Origin: Sphingomonas sp. Root720
GTDB taxonomy: Bacteria > Pseudomonadota > Alphaproteobacteria > Sphingomonadales > Sphingomonadaceae
NCBI RefSeq assembly: GCF_001428605.1
Contig: NZ_LMID01000001.1
Location: 813,372-877,371, forward strand
Length of the DNA: 64,000 nt
Direction of reading: 5' to 3'
Below, piece after piece: positions 16,854 to 25,634 of this stretch (its first letter is position 1; every line of letters starts with the position of its first letter). The notes beneath the pieces are model-generated. The model had not been told where the DNA came from. It saw only the letters and a program-made list of their open reading frames with translations, and ran no database searches. Both the position numbers and the translations under genes were made by a program.

Positions 16854-18140
16854 TCAAGCTCCAGCTTCGGACTCCTGATCGGTCCAGTGCGCTCGATACA
16901 CGCCGCGCACGCATTCGAGGTCGGACGTTGCGGCCATCGCGGCCTGGCAGCGCGCGAGGGCGTCCGCGGCGCGTATCGCCAGCAGCCCATGCGCCGAAGG
17001 CGCCATCGCGGCGATTTCCGCGAGCGAGCGCTGAAGCTTGATCGCGACTTCGACGATGCCGGCACCATCGCGCGCGATCGGCCGGAACAGGTCGTCGAGC
17101 AGGTCGTCGATCCTGATCTCGGGAAGCCGGACGCGCTCGTTGTCCGTACCGCCGGTCCGGCCTTCATCCAGCAAGGCGGCCATCACCCGCACCCCCGATC
17201 CCAGCACGGCGATGCCGGTGCCGGCATCGTTGACCGCGGGCGACAAGGCTCGCGACGCGATCTCGGACAACACGATCAAGCCGAGCCGCGGATCGTGATC
17301 GAACTGGCGGCGATGGTCGAAGGTGAAGGCGCCGCGGATCTCGGCATCGGCCTTCGCGTCGCCGCGGTCGAGCCAAGCGATCTCCCGGCCGGGTGTCACG
17401 AATGCGCCGGGCATCGCTGCCACGTCGATCGCGCAGGCGAGGCGCGAGGCGATCTCGTCGAGCGCCTTCAGATCGATATGGGTGATATAGCCGATCTTCT
17501 CGGGGCGGACGGGGCGCCGGCCGCGCGTGGCCGGCCTGTCGGCGGGTACGACGCTGACCGTGTAACCGCATCGATCGGCCGCCGCCCGGGCCACCTTCTC
17601 GACGCGGTCGATCGTGTCGCCGACCCGACCAAAGCTGGACAGATGCCCGATCCAGCGCAGCAGGGTGATGACGATGATCGCGATGACGAGGATGGTGCCG
17701 GCGAACAGGATGACCCGGCCCGACGTGCCGTAGATGCCGGTGGATAGCGCGCAGATTCCGACGATCGAGAACAGGAACGCGCCGATGAAGGTTGAAAGCG
17801 CGTTCTGCGCGGTCGAATCCTCGACGAGCAGCTGGGTCGCGCGCGGCGTGATCGTGCCGCTCGCGGCGGAGAAGGCGGAAACCATCGCCGTGAGCGAGAA
17901 GGTCGTGACCGCCAGCATCGAGGAGGCGAGGATCCCGAGGATGTTGTCGACCGCGTCCGAGCCGATCTTGGTGCTGATCTCGTAGGGGATGAACGGAGCG
18001 ACGAAGGCGGCCAGCAGAGCGAGCACGACCGACGATAGCGAGAACAGCGCCGCGCGAAACCAGATGCGGCGGAATAGCAGCCGCACCACCCAGCGCCAAC
18101 GCGAGGTCATGCCCCCCGCCTCCATCGCCGCCGCCTTCAT
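16854..18140 (-). CDS. DUF2254 membrane protein
   Basis: About 428 residues from ATG 18140. Four N-terminal helices up to residue about 170, the second pair separated by EISTKIGSDAVDNILGILASSMLAVTTFSLTAMVSAFSAAS-type sequence, typical of DUF2254; then a soluble domain with VSVVPADRPATRGRRP and RALSPAVNDAGTGIAVL. Function unknown. Start overlaps the stop of the upstream small protein as ATGA. ATGs at 18125 and 18110 are alternatives. Confidence 0.85.
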   Translation of the reverse strand: MKAAAMEAGGMTSRWRWVVRLLFRRIWFRAALFSLSSVVLALLAAFVAPFIPYEISTKIGSDAVDNILGILASSMLAVTTFSLTAMVSAFSAASGTITPRATQLLVEDSTAQNALSTFIGAFLFSIVGICALSTGIYGTSGRVILFAGTILVIAIIVITLLRWIGHLSSFGRVGDTIDRVEKVARAAADRCGYTVSVVPADRPATRGRRPVRPEKIGYITHIDLKALDEIASRLACAIDVAAMPGAFVTPGREIAWLDRGDAKADAEIRGAFTFDHRRQFDHDPRLGLIVLSEIASRALSPAVNDAGTGIAVLGSGVRVMAALLDEGRTGGTDNERVRLPEIRIDDLLDDLFRPIARDGAGIVEVAIKLQRSLAEIAAMAPSAHGLLAIRAADALARCQAAMAATSDLECVRGVYRAHWTDQESEAGA

Positions 18141-18340
18141 TGCGCGATATCGGTTTCGCCGCCGCACAGCCAGGGCGCGGTGCGAAACGCCACCCTGCTG
18201 GCCCCGCCGATGACCAGGGTGCCCCAGATCAGACGCACCGCAATTGCCGTGGCGCCCGACACGAGCCGCGGCTCGCCGCATGTCTGCGCGGCCTGCCGTG
18301 CTTCAGCGATCGCTCGATCATTGGCTGCTCCCAGCTGCAT
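18137..18340 (-). CDS. Small membrane-associated hypothetical protein
   Basis: 67 residues, MQLGAANDRAIAEARQAAQT start, one hydrophobic segment (AIAVRLIWGTLVIGG) and a Cys near each end. ATG at 18340 has a good AAGGAAAAG ribosome site, and the stop overlaps the DUF2254 start by 4 bases (ATGA). These coupling signs, not homology, support it. No family recognised. Confidence 0.5.
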   Translation of the reverse strand: MQLGAANDRAIAEARQAAQTCGEPRLVSGATAIAVRLIWGTLVIGGASRVAFRTAPWLCGGETDIAQ

Positions 18341-18646
18341 CTTTTCCTTCGCGGCGCCGGCACCCGGACCACTCAAACAACAGCGTCTGGGGTAGCGTGG
18401 ACCAACGGGTCGCCCCGCCCATTGTTCCGGAATATCGCCATCGCCCGGGGCTATGCCGGTCTTCGCGCACCATGCTTTCAACCTGCGCCCGAGCGTGCGG
18501 AGATGTGCAGAAGCGCAGGATCAACCACCGCCGACTGCCGGAGCCCATCGGCAATATAACGCCAGCCGAAGCCGAAGAACGTTGAACGACCTTGTTCGAT
18601 CGGTCGGCGCCCTGCTTCCACGCCATCAGGAATACGAGACGGCGTT
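18341..18646. other. Intergenic stretch without recognised gene
   Basis: 306 bases between the small protein start and the Rieske gene stop. Short open frames exist on both strands but none has a ribosome site, length or composition that supports translation. Any promoter for the DUF2254 operon should lie in its left part; no clear element seen. Confidence 0.5.
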
Positions 18647-19987
18647 CTAACGCCGCCCCTCCAGATAATCGTTGAGCACTTCGTGGAAGAAGCGGACGCG
18701 GGTCTCCTGGGCTGACAGATAGGCGTCGCTGTAGCCACGCGAATACATGCCGCGCTGCTGGCCTTCGGCGAGCATCATGTCCTGGAAGACGATCTGTCCG
18801 TCGATCTCGGGCACACCGCGGCCATTGTCGAAATCGCGCACCTCCAGCTCCGCCTCGCGCAGCGGCTGCGGGCCGGCCATGATCGACTCGACGACCCTCT
18901 GCCCCTTCACCGGAAAGGCCATGCACCACAGGTCGAAGGTGCATTTGTCGGGATCTTCGGGGTGCGGCTCGGTGCGGAAGAAGATCAGATTGTCGGGCAG
19001 GAAGGAAATGGTGACGTTCGGGAAGATCACCGTGTGCGGGCTGTCGGTGATCTCCTCGTCGTCCATATGCTCATAATGGACGTAGCCGCGCTCCTGCCAA
19101 AGACGGCGCTTGGCCGCCTTCAAGTCGAGCCAGCCCTGCATCGCCTTGGTCTCGTAATCGGGGAACGAGCCGGGATCGATATCCCACTGGCGCAGGATCG
19201 AATCGAAGGGATGCGGCACCCCCTCGGGCAGGCGGTCGCTGAGCGAGGGGCGCATCGGCTGGACGGTGCGGCCATGGCCGCCGGGGTACATTTCGTGCCG
19301 GGCGGTGTCGACGTCCTGGTCGATCCATGGCGGCACCTGCGGATGCGCGGTTCGGGTATGGTAGCTTTCCGAGAAATTGTCGGTCGCGAACTTCCAGTTG
19401 GTATTCAGGTTGATCTTCATCCAGAAGACGCGGACTGCCGTGTCCATCGGATAATGGGCGTAGATCTCCGGGATCGGCGCCAGATAGTCGGCGAGCGCGG
19501 GCGCGTCCGGGTCCATCGTGTACCAGACCATCCCGCCCCAGACGTCGCAGCGCAGCTCCTTCAGCTTCAGCTTGCCGCAGGGATTGCCTTGGGGGAAATC
19601 CTCGGGGTCCTGCGCCGCCCGCAGCACGCCGTCCTTGCCCCACAGCCAGCCATGATACGGACATTGGAAGCCCTCGGTCACGCTCGCAGCATTCCAGGCG
19701 AGCCGCTGTCCGCGGTGGCCGCACGCATTGTAGAAGGCACGGATCGAGCCGTCGTCCTGGCGGACGCAGATCACGCTCTCCTTCATGAAATCGTGGACGA
19801 CATAGTCGCCCGGCTCCTCCAGCTCGGCGGTGCGGCCGGCGACGTGCCAGATGCGGGTCCACATATGGTCCCACTCGCGCTGCATGAAATCGCGGCTGGT
19901 GTAGCGGTCGCCGGTGATCGGATCGCCGCGCAGATTCGATGCGTCGCGGCCGTCGAGCGTCAGGGGATGGAGGGGCGGCTTGATCAT
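18647..19987 (-). CDS. Rieske aromatic ring-hydroxylating oxygenase, alpha subunit
   Basis: 446 residues. Rieske [2Fe-2S] ligands C89, H91, C109, H112 (CGHRG, CPYHGW) and mononuclear iron ligands H210 and H215 (ESYHTRTAHP). Hydroxylates an aromatic or similar ring, taking electrons from a ferredoxin/reductase not encoded nearby. ATG 19987. Follows the tandem SnoaL gene by 28 bases; SnoaL/NTF2-like folds resemble oxygenase beta subunits, so that gene may supply the partner. Last gene of a minus-strand operon starting with a TonB receptor. Confidence 0.88.
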   Translation of the reverse strand: MIKPPLHPLTLDGRDASNLRGDPITGDRYTSRDFMQREWDHMWTRIWHVAGRTAELEEPGDYVVHDFMKESVICVRQDDGSIRAFYNACGHRGQRLAWNAASVTEGFQCPYHGWLWGKDGVLRAAQDPEDFPQGNPCGKLKLKELRCDVWGGMVWYTMDPDAPALADYLAPIPEIYAHYPMDTAVRVFWMKINLNTNWKFATDNFSESYHTRTAHPQVPPWIDQDVDTARHEMYPGGHGRTVQPMRPSLSDRLPEGVPHPFDSILRQWDIDPGSFPDYETKAMQGWLDLKAAKRRLWQERGYVHYEHMDDEEITDSPHTVIFPNVTISFLPDNLIFFRTEPHPEDPDKCTFDLWCMAFPVKGQRVVESIMAGPQPLREAELEVRDFDNGRGVPEIDGQIVFQDMMLAEGQQRGMYSRGYSDAYLSAQETRVRFFHEVLNDYLEGRR

Positions 19988-20015
19988 AGCGGGTCCTGTC
20001 AGGCGGCGGGGGAGG

Positions 20016-21137
20016 TCAGGCGGTCCAAAAGGCGTAGACCGGATCGTCGGGCGCAAAGCCGCCGCGGGTCGGCAGCTGCGCGTACATGCCGTCGTCCTGA
20101 TGGGTCGAGGCATGGGTCGTCATCCAGTCCTGCACGAACACGCGTTCGGCGATCTTCCAGACGCCGCCGCGCCGCTCGTACCGGTCAAGGTAGCGGCCAC
20201 CGATGAAATTGTCCTGGTCGGCTCCGTCCTCGCCGCCGCCCTGGGTGCGGCTGAAGGCGATGACGTAGATTTCGCCGATCGCATGATCGCCCTTCACCTC
20301 GACCCACTCGTTGGCGATCGAGTGGAAGCTGGTCCTGAACGCGGTGCGGACGAGCTCTGCGGTCGCGACCGCGAAATCGTCGGCACTGCCGCTCATCCCC
20401 GCACCGACGAAGCTGCCATCATCGTGAAAGACCGACCGGATCAGCGCCGCATCGGCACGGTCAACGCCCCGGCAATAGGCGACCGAGAGCTGGTGGATCG
20501 CGTCGCGGGCGACGACGGCGTCGATGTCCTGGGGCTGCATGTCGGTCGTCCTTTCGGTCGTCTGTTGATCCTGCCGCGTCTTCCAGAGCGCGAGCAGGGT
20601 GGTGCCGGGGTCCTGCCCGAGCTGGCCGCCGCGCGGGGCGAAGGCGGCGAGTGGAGATGCGCTGCCGAACGGCGGCGGCCCGCTGCCCGGTCGGTTGCTG
20701 TTCCAATCCATCACATAGGTGCGGTGGGCGATCCGCCAGACGCCGTCGCGGCGTTCGTGCCGGTCGAGATAGCGGCCGCCGATCAGGCGCTGGACCTGCC
20801 CATCGCCGCTTTCGCCACCACCTTCGCCGCCATCGCCCGGTGTCGACAGATAGGCGATGACGTAGCTTTCCGATCGCGCCCGGTCGTTTTCGGTTTCGAT
20901 CCACATATGGCCGGTGCGGTGCAGGGTGACCGGCTGGCCCAGCATCGCCCCGGTGAGATAGGCGGCCATATCCGCCGCCGGCCCGTCGAACAGGCCGTAG
21001 GAGACCTCCGCGTCGTCATGATAGACCGAACGGAGCAGAGCGAGGTCGTTGCGGTCGACGCCCCGGCTGTGCCGCGCCAGATTGGTGGCGATCGCCTGTC
21101 GGTCGGCGATGGCGGACAGTGCTTCGAGGTGGGTCAT
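20016..21137 (-). CDS. Tandem SnoaL-like (NTF2-fold) domain protein
   Basis: 373 residues made of two homologous SnoaL_4-type domains, about 1-165 and 205-360. Both carry the same blocks: GVDR(N/A)D(L/A)AL(L/I)RSV(Y/F)HDD early and IGGRYLDR(H/Y)ERR(D/G)GVW(R/K)IA late. Domain copies are normally separate 150-180 residue proteins. An internal ATG at about 20539 with AAAGGA upstream could also give the second domain alone. Function may be a small dehydratase/isomerase or beta-like subunit for the Rieske oxygenase. The duplication with loss of the stop codon is the odd feature. Confidence 0.78.
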   Translation of the reverse strand: MTHLEALSAIADRQAIATNLARHSRGVDRNDLALLRSVYHDDAEVSYGLFDGPAADMAAYLTGAMLGQPVTLHRTGHMWIETENDRARSESYVIAYLSTPGDGGEGGGESGDGQVQRLIGGRYLDRHERRDGVWRIAHRTYVMDWNSNRPGSGPPPFGSASPLAAFAPRGGQLGQDPGTTLLALWKTRQDQQTTERTTDMQPQDIDAVVARDAIHQLSVAYCRGVDRADAALIRSVFHDDGSFVGAGMSGSADDFAVATAELVRTAFRTSFHSIANEWVEVKGDHAIGEIYVIAFSRTQGGGEDGADQDNFIGGRYLDRYERRGGVWKIAERVFVQDWMTTHASTHQDDGMYAQLPTRGGFAPDDPVYAFWTA

Positions 21138-21155
21138 CGCATCGCCCTTTCGCGG

Positions 21156-21377
21156 TCAGATGATGCTGCGCTTGGCAGCCATGTAGATGGCGTGGCGCCG
21201 ATTGGTCGCGAGCAGCTTCCGGCAGGCATTCTGGAGGTGGAAGCGCACCGTCCAGCGGCTGATCCGCAGTTCATGGGAAATCTCCTCGTCACCGATGCCC
21301 AGCGCACTCAGCCGCAGGCAGCCTATCTCGCGGGCGGACAGCGTGGCGGGAACGCTATGGGTACCGGCCGTCACCAC
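21156..21377 (-). CDS. Stand-alone LuxR-type helix-turn-helix protein
   Basis: 73 residues consisting of just a LuxR/GerE DNA-binding domain (LSAREIGCLRLSALGIGDEE, then SRWTVRFHLQNACRKL and NRRHAI). This is the version found at the C-terminus of autoinducer-binding LuxR proteins, but no ligand domain precedes it; the SDR gene stop is only 22 bases upstream. GTG start. Either a tiny regulator or the remnant of a full LuxR protein. Confidence 0.65.
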   Translation of the reverse strand: MVTAGTHSVPATLSAREIGCLRLSALGIGDEEISHELRISRWTVRFHLQNACRKLLATNRRHAIYMAAKRSII

Positions 21378-21399
21378 CAGGCTCCGACGATCGCGCGGG

Positions 21400-22146
21400 T
21401 CATTTCATCGTCTCGCCATTGTCGATCACGAAATGGGTCCCGGTGATCTGGCGGGATTCATCGGAGGCGAGGAACAGCACCAGATTGGCGACGTCCTCGG
21501 GTTTGCCCTGGCCCTGCGCCTGGATCTGGGCGAGGCCGGCCTCCTCCTGCGGCAGGCTGGACATCGCCGCCGCCGTCATCGGCGTGTCGTGGGCACCGGG
21601 GACGATCGCGTTGCAGCGAATGCCATAGCCCTTCTCCTGGCAATGGACCGCGACGCTGCGCGAGAGCGACAAAATCGCGCCCTTGGCCGCGCTGTAGGCA
21701 GGGATCACGCCGATGCCCTTGGTCGCGGCAACCGAGGAGACGTTGATGATCGATCCGCCCCCCGACCGAGCCATCAGGGGGATGGCATGCTTGCAGCCGA
21801 GGAAGCTTCCTTCGGACATCACCCGCTGGTGCAGGCGATATTCCTCCAGCGAGCAATCCTCGACCGAGGCGAAACGGACCAGGCCGGCATTGTTGACGAG
21901 GACATCGAGCCGGCCGAAGCGCCGGTCGACCTCCGCGACCACCGCCGCCCAGCCCGCCTCCTCGGTGACGTCGTGGCGGAGGAAGACGGCGCGGGGCAGT
22001 GCCCCCGCCACCGCCGCGCCGCGGCCCTCGTCGACATCGGTCAACACCACGGTGGCGCCCTCCTCGGTCAACCGCCGCGCATCCGCCGCGCCGAGGCCCG
22101 AGGCGGCACCGGTGACGACGCAGATCTTTCCTTCCACTCGGGCCAT
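21400..22146 (-). CDS. Short-chain dehydrogenase/reductase
   Basis: 248 residues, classical SDR. Cofactor loop TGAASGLGAA near residue 13, DVDEG after beta-2 suggests NAD(H), NNAG motif, Ser in SIINVSSVAA and catalytic YSAAK. Oxidises or reduces a secondary alcohol/ketone, plausibly the dihydrodiol or an alcohol of the pathway. ATG 22146 with an AGAAGGGC ribosome site. Between the TonB receptor and the HTH gene in the same transcript. Confidence 0.9.
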   Translation of the reverse strand: MARVEGKICVVTGAASGLGAADARRLTEEGATVVLTDVDEGRGAAVAGALPRAVFLRHDVTEEAGWAAVVAEVDRRFGRLDVLVNNAGLVRFASVEDCSLEEYRLHQRVMSEGSFLGCKHAIPLMARSGGGSIINVSSVAATKGIGVIPAYSAAKGAILSLSRSVAVHCQEKGYGIRCNAIVPGAHDTPMTAAAMSSLPQEEAGLAQIQAQGQGKPEDVANLVLFLASDESRQITGTHFVIDNGETMK

Positions 22147-22201
22147 GCCCTTCTCCTCGATAGGACGCGGTCGATCGAAGCCGCGCCCGAAATGGTCGAC
22201 G

Positions 22202-24520
22202 TCAGAAGCTGATCTTTGCGGTGACGCCATATTCGCGGGGCGAGGCGTAATTCGCGATTCCGCCATAGCCGGGTGAATCGTAGACGCTCTGGAGATAGCG
22301 GTTGTCGAGCAGGTTGCGGCCCCACAGGCCGATGGTCCACCGCGCGCCATCGGGGCTCCAGTCGATATTCGCATCGACCAGGTGGGTCGCCTGGATCCGC
22401 GCGCGGGGCGTGTCCTGGATCGCGGTCAGATATTTCGGCGCCGTGTAGCTGTAGAGAATATGCGCGCGGGTCGTTCCGCCCATCAGGGCGAAGGCATAGG
22501 TCGCGCCCGCCGTCGCCGACCATTCGGGAGCGTTCTGCAGGCGCAGCCCCTTCAGGTTGGAGATGATCCCGGTCGGATTGCTCGGGCTGACTGACAGCGG
22601 ATCGATGAAGGGGAAGTCCTTGTAGCTGGCATCGAGATAGGCGAGCGACCCGGTCAGCGTGAGCCCGTCGGCGGGCAGCGCGGTCATTTCCAGCTCGAAG
22701 CCCTTGATCGTGGCCTTGGCCGCATTGAGGATGGTGTTGCCCTGAACGGGGCCGGCCGGGGTATTGAGGAAGTAGATCTGGGCGACCTGGATATCGCGGT
22801 AGTTGGTGTAGAAGCCCGAGAGGTTGGCGCGTAGCCGGCGATCCAGCAGGTCCGCCTTGACGCCGGCTTCGAAGGTGTCGACGGTCTCGGGGTCATAGGG
22901 GCCGATGTCGGACGGCAGGCCGAGGCGACCGGTGAAACCGCCCGATTTGAAGCCGCGCGCCCAATAGCCGTAGATCAGGGTACCGCCGGTGGGCTTGTAG
23001 TCGAGGCCGATCTTCCAGCCGACCTTGTTCCAGCTCTTCACCCCGCGGATCGGGCCGGCGGAATTGGCCGGCAGGGGGATATTGCCGGTGCCGTCATAGT
23101 CGGTGTTGCCCGACAGATTGACCGAGGCGAGCGTCGCCGCTGTCATGTCGGTCTTCTCATGAGCGTAGCGGATGCCGGCCTGCGCCCGCAGCCGGTCGGT
23201 CAGGTCGAAATAGGCCTGGGCAAACAGCGATCCCGACCAGTTGTCCTGATCCTGGGTGTTGACCTGGAGCAGGCCCGGTGCGGCGAACTGCAGCCGGTAA
23301 TCCTGCGAATGGTCATAATGGGTCTTCATGTAGAAGCCGCCGAGGATGACGTTGCCGATGTCGCCCAGGTCGACGTCGGTCCGCACTTCCTGGCTGAACT
23401 GCCAGCCCTCGGTGTAACGGCGGGTGTCGTTGAGGAACAGCGGCGTGCCGTCCTGGTCGGTGAACTCGAGCAGGTCGAACTTCTTGTAGCCCGTGATCGC
23501 CGTGATGTCGCCGATCGCGGAATTGCGCAGGTTCATGGTCAGCGTGCCGCGATAGGTGTTCATGTCGCTGACGTCGGGAACGCTGTTGTTGGCCGACCGA
23601 AATTTACCGGGTGCGTTGCAAGGCTGGCCTGGGGTCGTACAGGGCGACACGTACATCCCTGCGGTGCCGGGAGCGACATAGATCGCCTCGCCCGGCAGCG
23701 CGCCGCTGACGACGATCGGGGCGCCGTTGCGCGCACGATCATATTCGCCGATCAGGGTCGCGTCGAAATCGCCGGATTGATATTTGAGATAGCCGCGCAG
23801 GATCGTGACGTTGCGCTTGCCCATGTCGCTGCCGTCGACGACATTGGTGACGAAGCCGTCGCGCTGGCTGTGCGATACGACGATCTTGCTCGACAGCGTG
23901 TCGCTGAGACGGAAATCCAGGGCGCCCGCGGCATCGAACCGCTTGTAGTTGCCGTAGCTCAATTCCGCTTTGCCGCCGAATTCGCCGGTGGGCTGGGCTG
24001 TCACGATATTGACGACACCGCCGGTCGTGTTCGCTCCGAACAGCGTGCCCTGCGGACCGCGCAGCACCTCCACCCGATCGATGTCATACAGGTCGAGCAG
24101 CGCGCCCATCGAGAAGAACTGCGGCACCCCGTCGACCACGATCGACACCGTGTTGCCCGCATAAGGATCGGGCTCGATCACGCCGATGCCGCGGATCGTG
24201 AAAACCGCCGTGTTCGGGGTGTTCGAGAAATTGTTGATCTGGATGTTGGGGATGGTGCCCTGCAGGCCCTGCAGCGATACCGCCTTCATATTGGCGATCG
24301 CCTCGCCCGAAATCGCGCTGACGGCGATCGGAACATTCTGCAGGTTCTCCGCCCGCTTCTGCGCGGTGACGACGATTTCCTCGAGGCCGGCGGAACCGGT
24401 CGAATCGGCGCCCTGGTCGGCCGGGGCCGCGGTCTGTGCGTGCGCGGCACCGGCGATCGACAACGCGAGGCAGGACACCGTCGTAAAGCGCGTGAAGCCC
24501 ATCCATTCTCTCCCGTTCAT
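22202..24520 (-). CDS. TonB-dependent outer-membrane receptor
   Basis: 772 residues. Signal peptide ending AHAQ near residue 28, TonB-box-like EEIVVTAQKRAEN, plug domain (NVPIAVSAISGEAI; DVEVLRGPQGTLFGANTTGG region) and a 22-strand barrel ending in aromatic KISF. Of the sphingomonad type used for uptake of aromatic and other non-iron substrates. First gene of the SDR-SnoaL-Rieske operon, so likely imports its substrate. Start ATG 24520 or 24502. Confidence 0.9.
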   Translation of the reverse strand: MNGREWMGFTRFTTVSCLALSIAGAAHAQTAAPADQGADSTGSAGLEEIVVTAQKRAENLQNVPIAVSAISGEAIANMKAVSLQGLQGTIPNIQINNFSNTPNTAVFTIRGIGVIEPDPYAGNTVSIVVDGVPQFFSMGALLDLYDIDRVEVLRGPQGTLFGANTTGGVVNIVTAQPTGEFGGKAELSYGNYKRFDAAGALDFRLSDTLSSKIVVSHSQRDGFVTNVVDGSDMGKRNVTILRGYLKYQSGDFDATLIGEYDRARNGAPIVVSGALPGEAIYVAPGTAGMYVSPCTTPGQPCNAPGKFRSANNSVPDVSDMNTYRGTLTMNLRNSAIGDITAITGYKKFDLLEFTDQDGTPLFLNDTRRYTEGWQFSQEVRTDVDLGDIGNVILGGFYMKTHYDHSQDYRLQFAAPGLLQVNTQDQDNWSGSLFAQAYFDLTDRLRAQAGIRYAHEKTDMTAATLASVNLSGNTDYDGTGNIPLPANSAGPIRGVKSWNKVGWKIGLDYKPTGGTLIYGYWARGFKSGGFTGRLGLPSDIGPYDPETVDTFEAGVKADLLDRRLRANLSGFYTNYRDIQVAQIYFLNTPAGPVQGNTILNAAKATIKGFELEMTALPADGLTLTGSLAYLDASYKDFPFIDPLSVSPSNPTGIISNLKGLRLQNAPEWSATAGATYAFALMGGTTRAHILYSYTAPKYLTAIQDTPRARIQATHLVDANIDWSPDGARWTIGLWGRNLLDNRYLQSVYDSPGYGGIANYASPREYGVTAKISF

Positions 24521-24545
24521 CGGCGCTTATGATGTTCGCCGTCAG

Positions 24546-24575
24546 AAGAGTGTCTCTTAAACTGGTCGATCGACC
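24546..24575. promoter_or_regulatory. Palindromes upstream of the TonB receptor, candidate operator
   Basis: GGTCGATCGACC (24564-24575) is a perfect 12-base palindrome; AAGAG-TGT-CTCTT lies at 24546-24558. Both are in the 77-base spacer between the TetR gene stop and the receptor start. TetR control is inferred from position only. Confidence 0.35.
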
Positions 24576-24597
24576 TACTAGGGAAAGGGCTAGGTGG

Positions 24598-25329
24598 TCA
24601 CCGCTGCCGCGCCAGCGCCGTCATCCCGCCGTCGAAGAAGGTGGCTGCGGGGCCGATCAGGCTGTCGATCTGCTCCATCGGCAGGGTGCCGCCGGACAGC
24701 GCCTCGAGAAACCCCTTGTCCTGCACCATGAAGATCAGCGCCGCCTCGATCAGATAGACTCCGATGACGAAATCGCGCTCGGCCATGTCGGGCATCTGCT
24801 CGCGCAGCCGACGGGTAAACAATGTGGAGATCGGCTGCAGGCTTTGCAGTGACGGCCGCACTTCGGGCACCGTATAGGCGCTCATGAAATGCGAGGTGAG
24901 GCGGATATAGTTGCGGATCTCGGCATCCTGCTGCGCGCAGGCGGCCAGAAACGGGGCGATGAAGGCGCGAATCAGCTCTTGCCCGCCCACCGTTCCGCCG
25001 TTCGCACCATGCGTGGCCATCGCGTCCACCAGGCTTTGCTCGATAATCGCGTTGAGCCGCGCGAGCTTGCGCTGGACGACGGCGCGAAACAGCAGCTCCT
25101 TGGTCGGGAAATGGTGAGCAATCAGCCCGATCGCCGCCTGGGACCGGGCGGACACTTCGCGCAGCGACGATCCGTAATAGCCGCGCTCGGCGAACACGGA
25201 CTCCGCCGCGTCCATGATTGCGTTACGACGCATCTCGCCGCGCGCCTGCGGCGGCCGCGCCGGCACGCGGGGCTTTGTGGGTGGAGCGCCCCCGGGGACC
25301 GGAGACGATGTCGCGCGGGTGTTCGCCAT
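24598..25329 (-). CDS. TetR-family regulator
   Basis: 243 residues. HTH at about 35-80: RRNAIMDAAESVFAERGYYG, SLREVSARSQ, GLIAHHFPTKELLFRAVV. The N-terminal 32 residues are Pro/Arg-rich and disordered-looking; Met33 (25233) is an alternative start. Just upstream of, and co-oriented with, the TonB receptor, so probably the local repressor. Ligand unknown. Confidence 0.85.
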   Translation of the reverse strand: MANTRATSSPVPGGAPPTKPRVPARPPQARGEMRRNAIMDAAESVFAERGYYGSSLREVSARSQAAIGLIAHHFPTKELLFRAVVQRKLARLNAIIEQSLVDAMATHGANGGTVGGQELIRAFIAPFLAACAQQDAEIRNYIRLTSHFMSAYTVPEVRPSLQSLQPISTLFTRRLREQMPDMAERDFVIGVYLIEAALIFMVQDKGFLEALSGGTLPMEQIDSLIGPAATFFDGGMTALARQR

Positions 25330-25634
25330 GCCTGCATCGATGGATGGCCGCGGCGGTCTTCGTCAAGCAGAAGGGCGCACATCGCGCGGCTTCGGCGCAA
25401 TGGCGCACGACGTCTTGGAACCGCCCGGACTTCTTACGATCCTCGCATCCGCGGATGAAAGGCGCCGACCCCAGCTGGCAGTCCATCGAAGGTTGGACGC
25501 ACGCTGGCGCCCGAAACCGTCGGCGTGTCGGCCCGTGTCAGGATGGTCGCGCAGGTAGCCTTCAGTCTGACAATGCTCTAACCCGCCTGGGGTCGGCGAC
25601 GCTCTTGCTGGCCGCGAGAAGATGGGGTTTGCAG
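25330..25634. other. Divergent intergenic region between TetR and LysR genes
   Basis: 305 bases. No gene recognised. It ends at a tRNA-Ser 3'-end-like fragment (25636-25658) and may be the scar of a recombination junction. Promoters for both regulators must lie here; no clear -35/-10 pair was picked. Confidence 0.45.

Noticed and set aside
21156-21377. Quorum-sensing system around the LuxR-type HTH
   Set aside because: No luxI-like synthase and no autoinducer-binding domain in the window.
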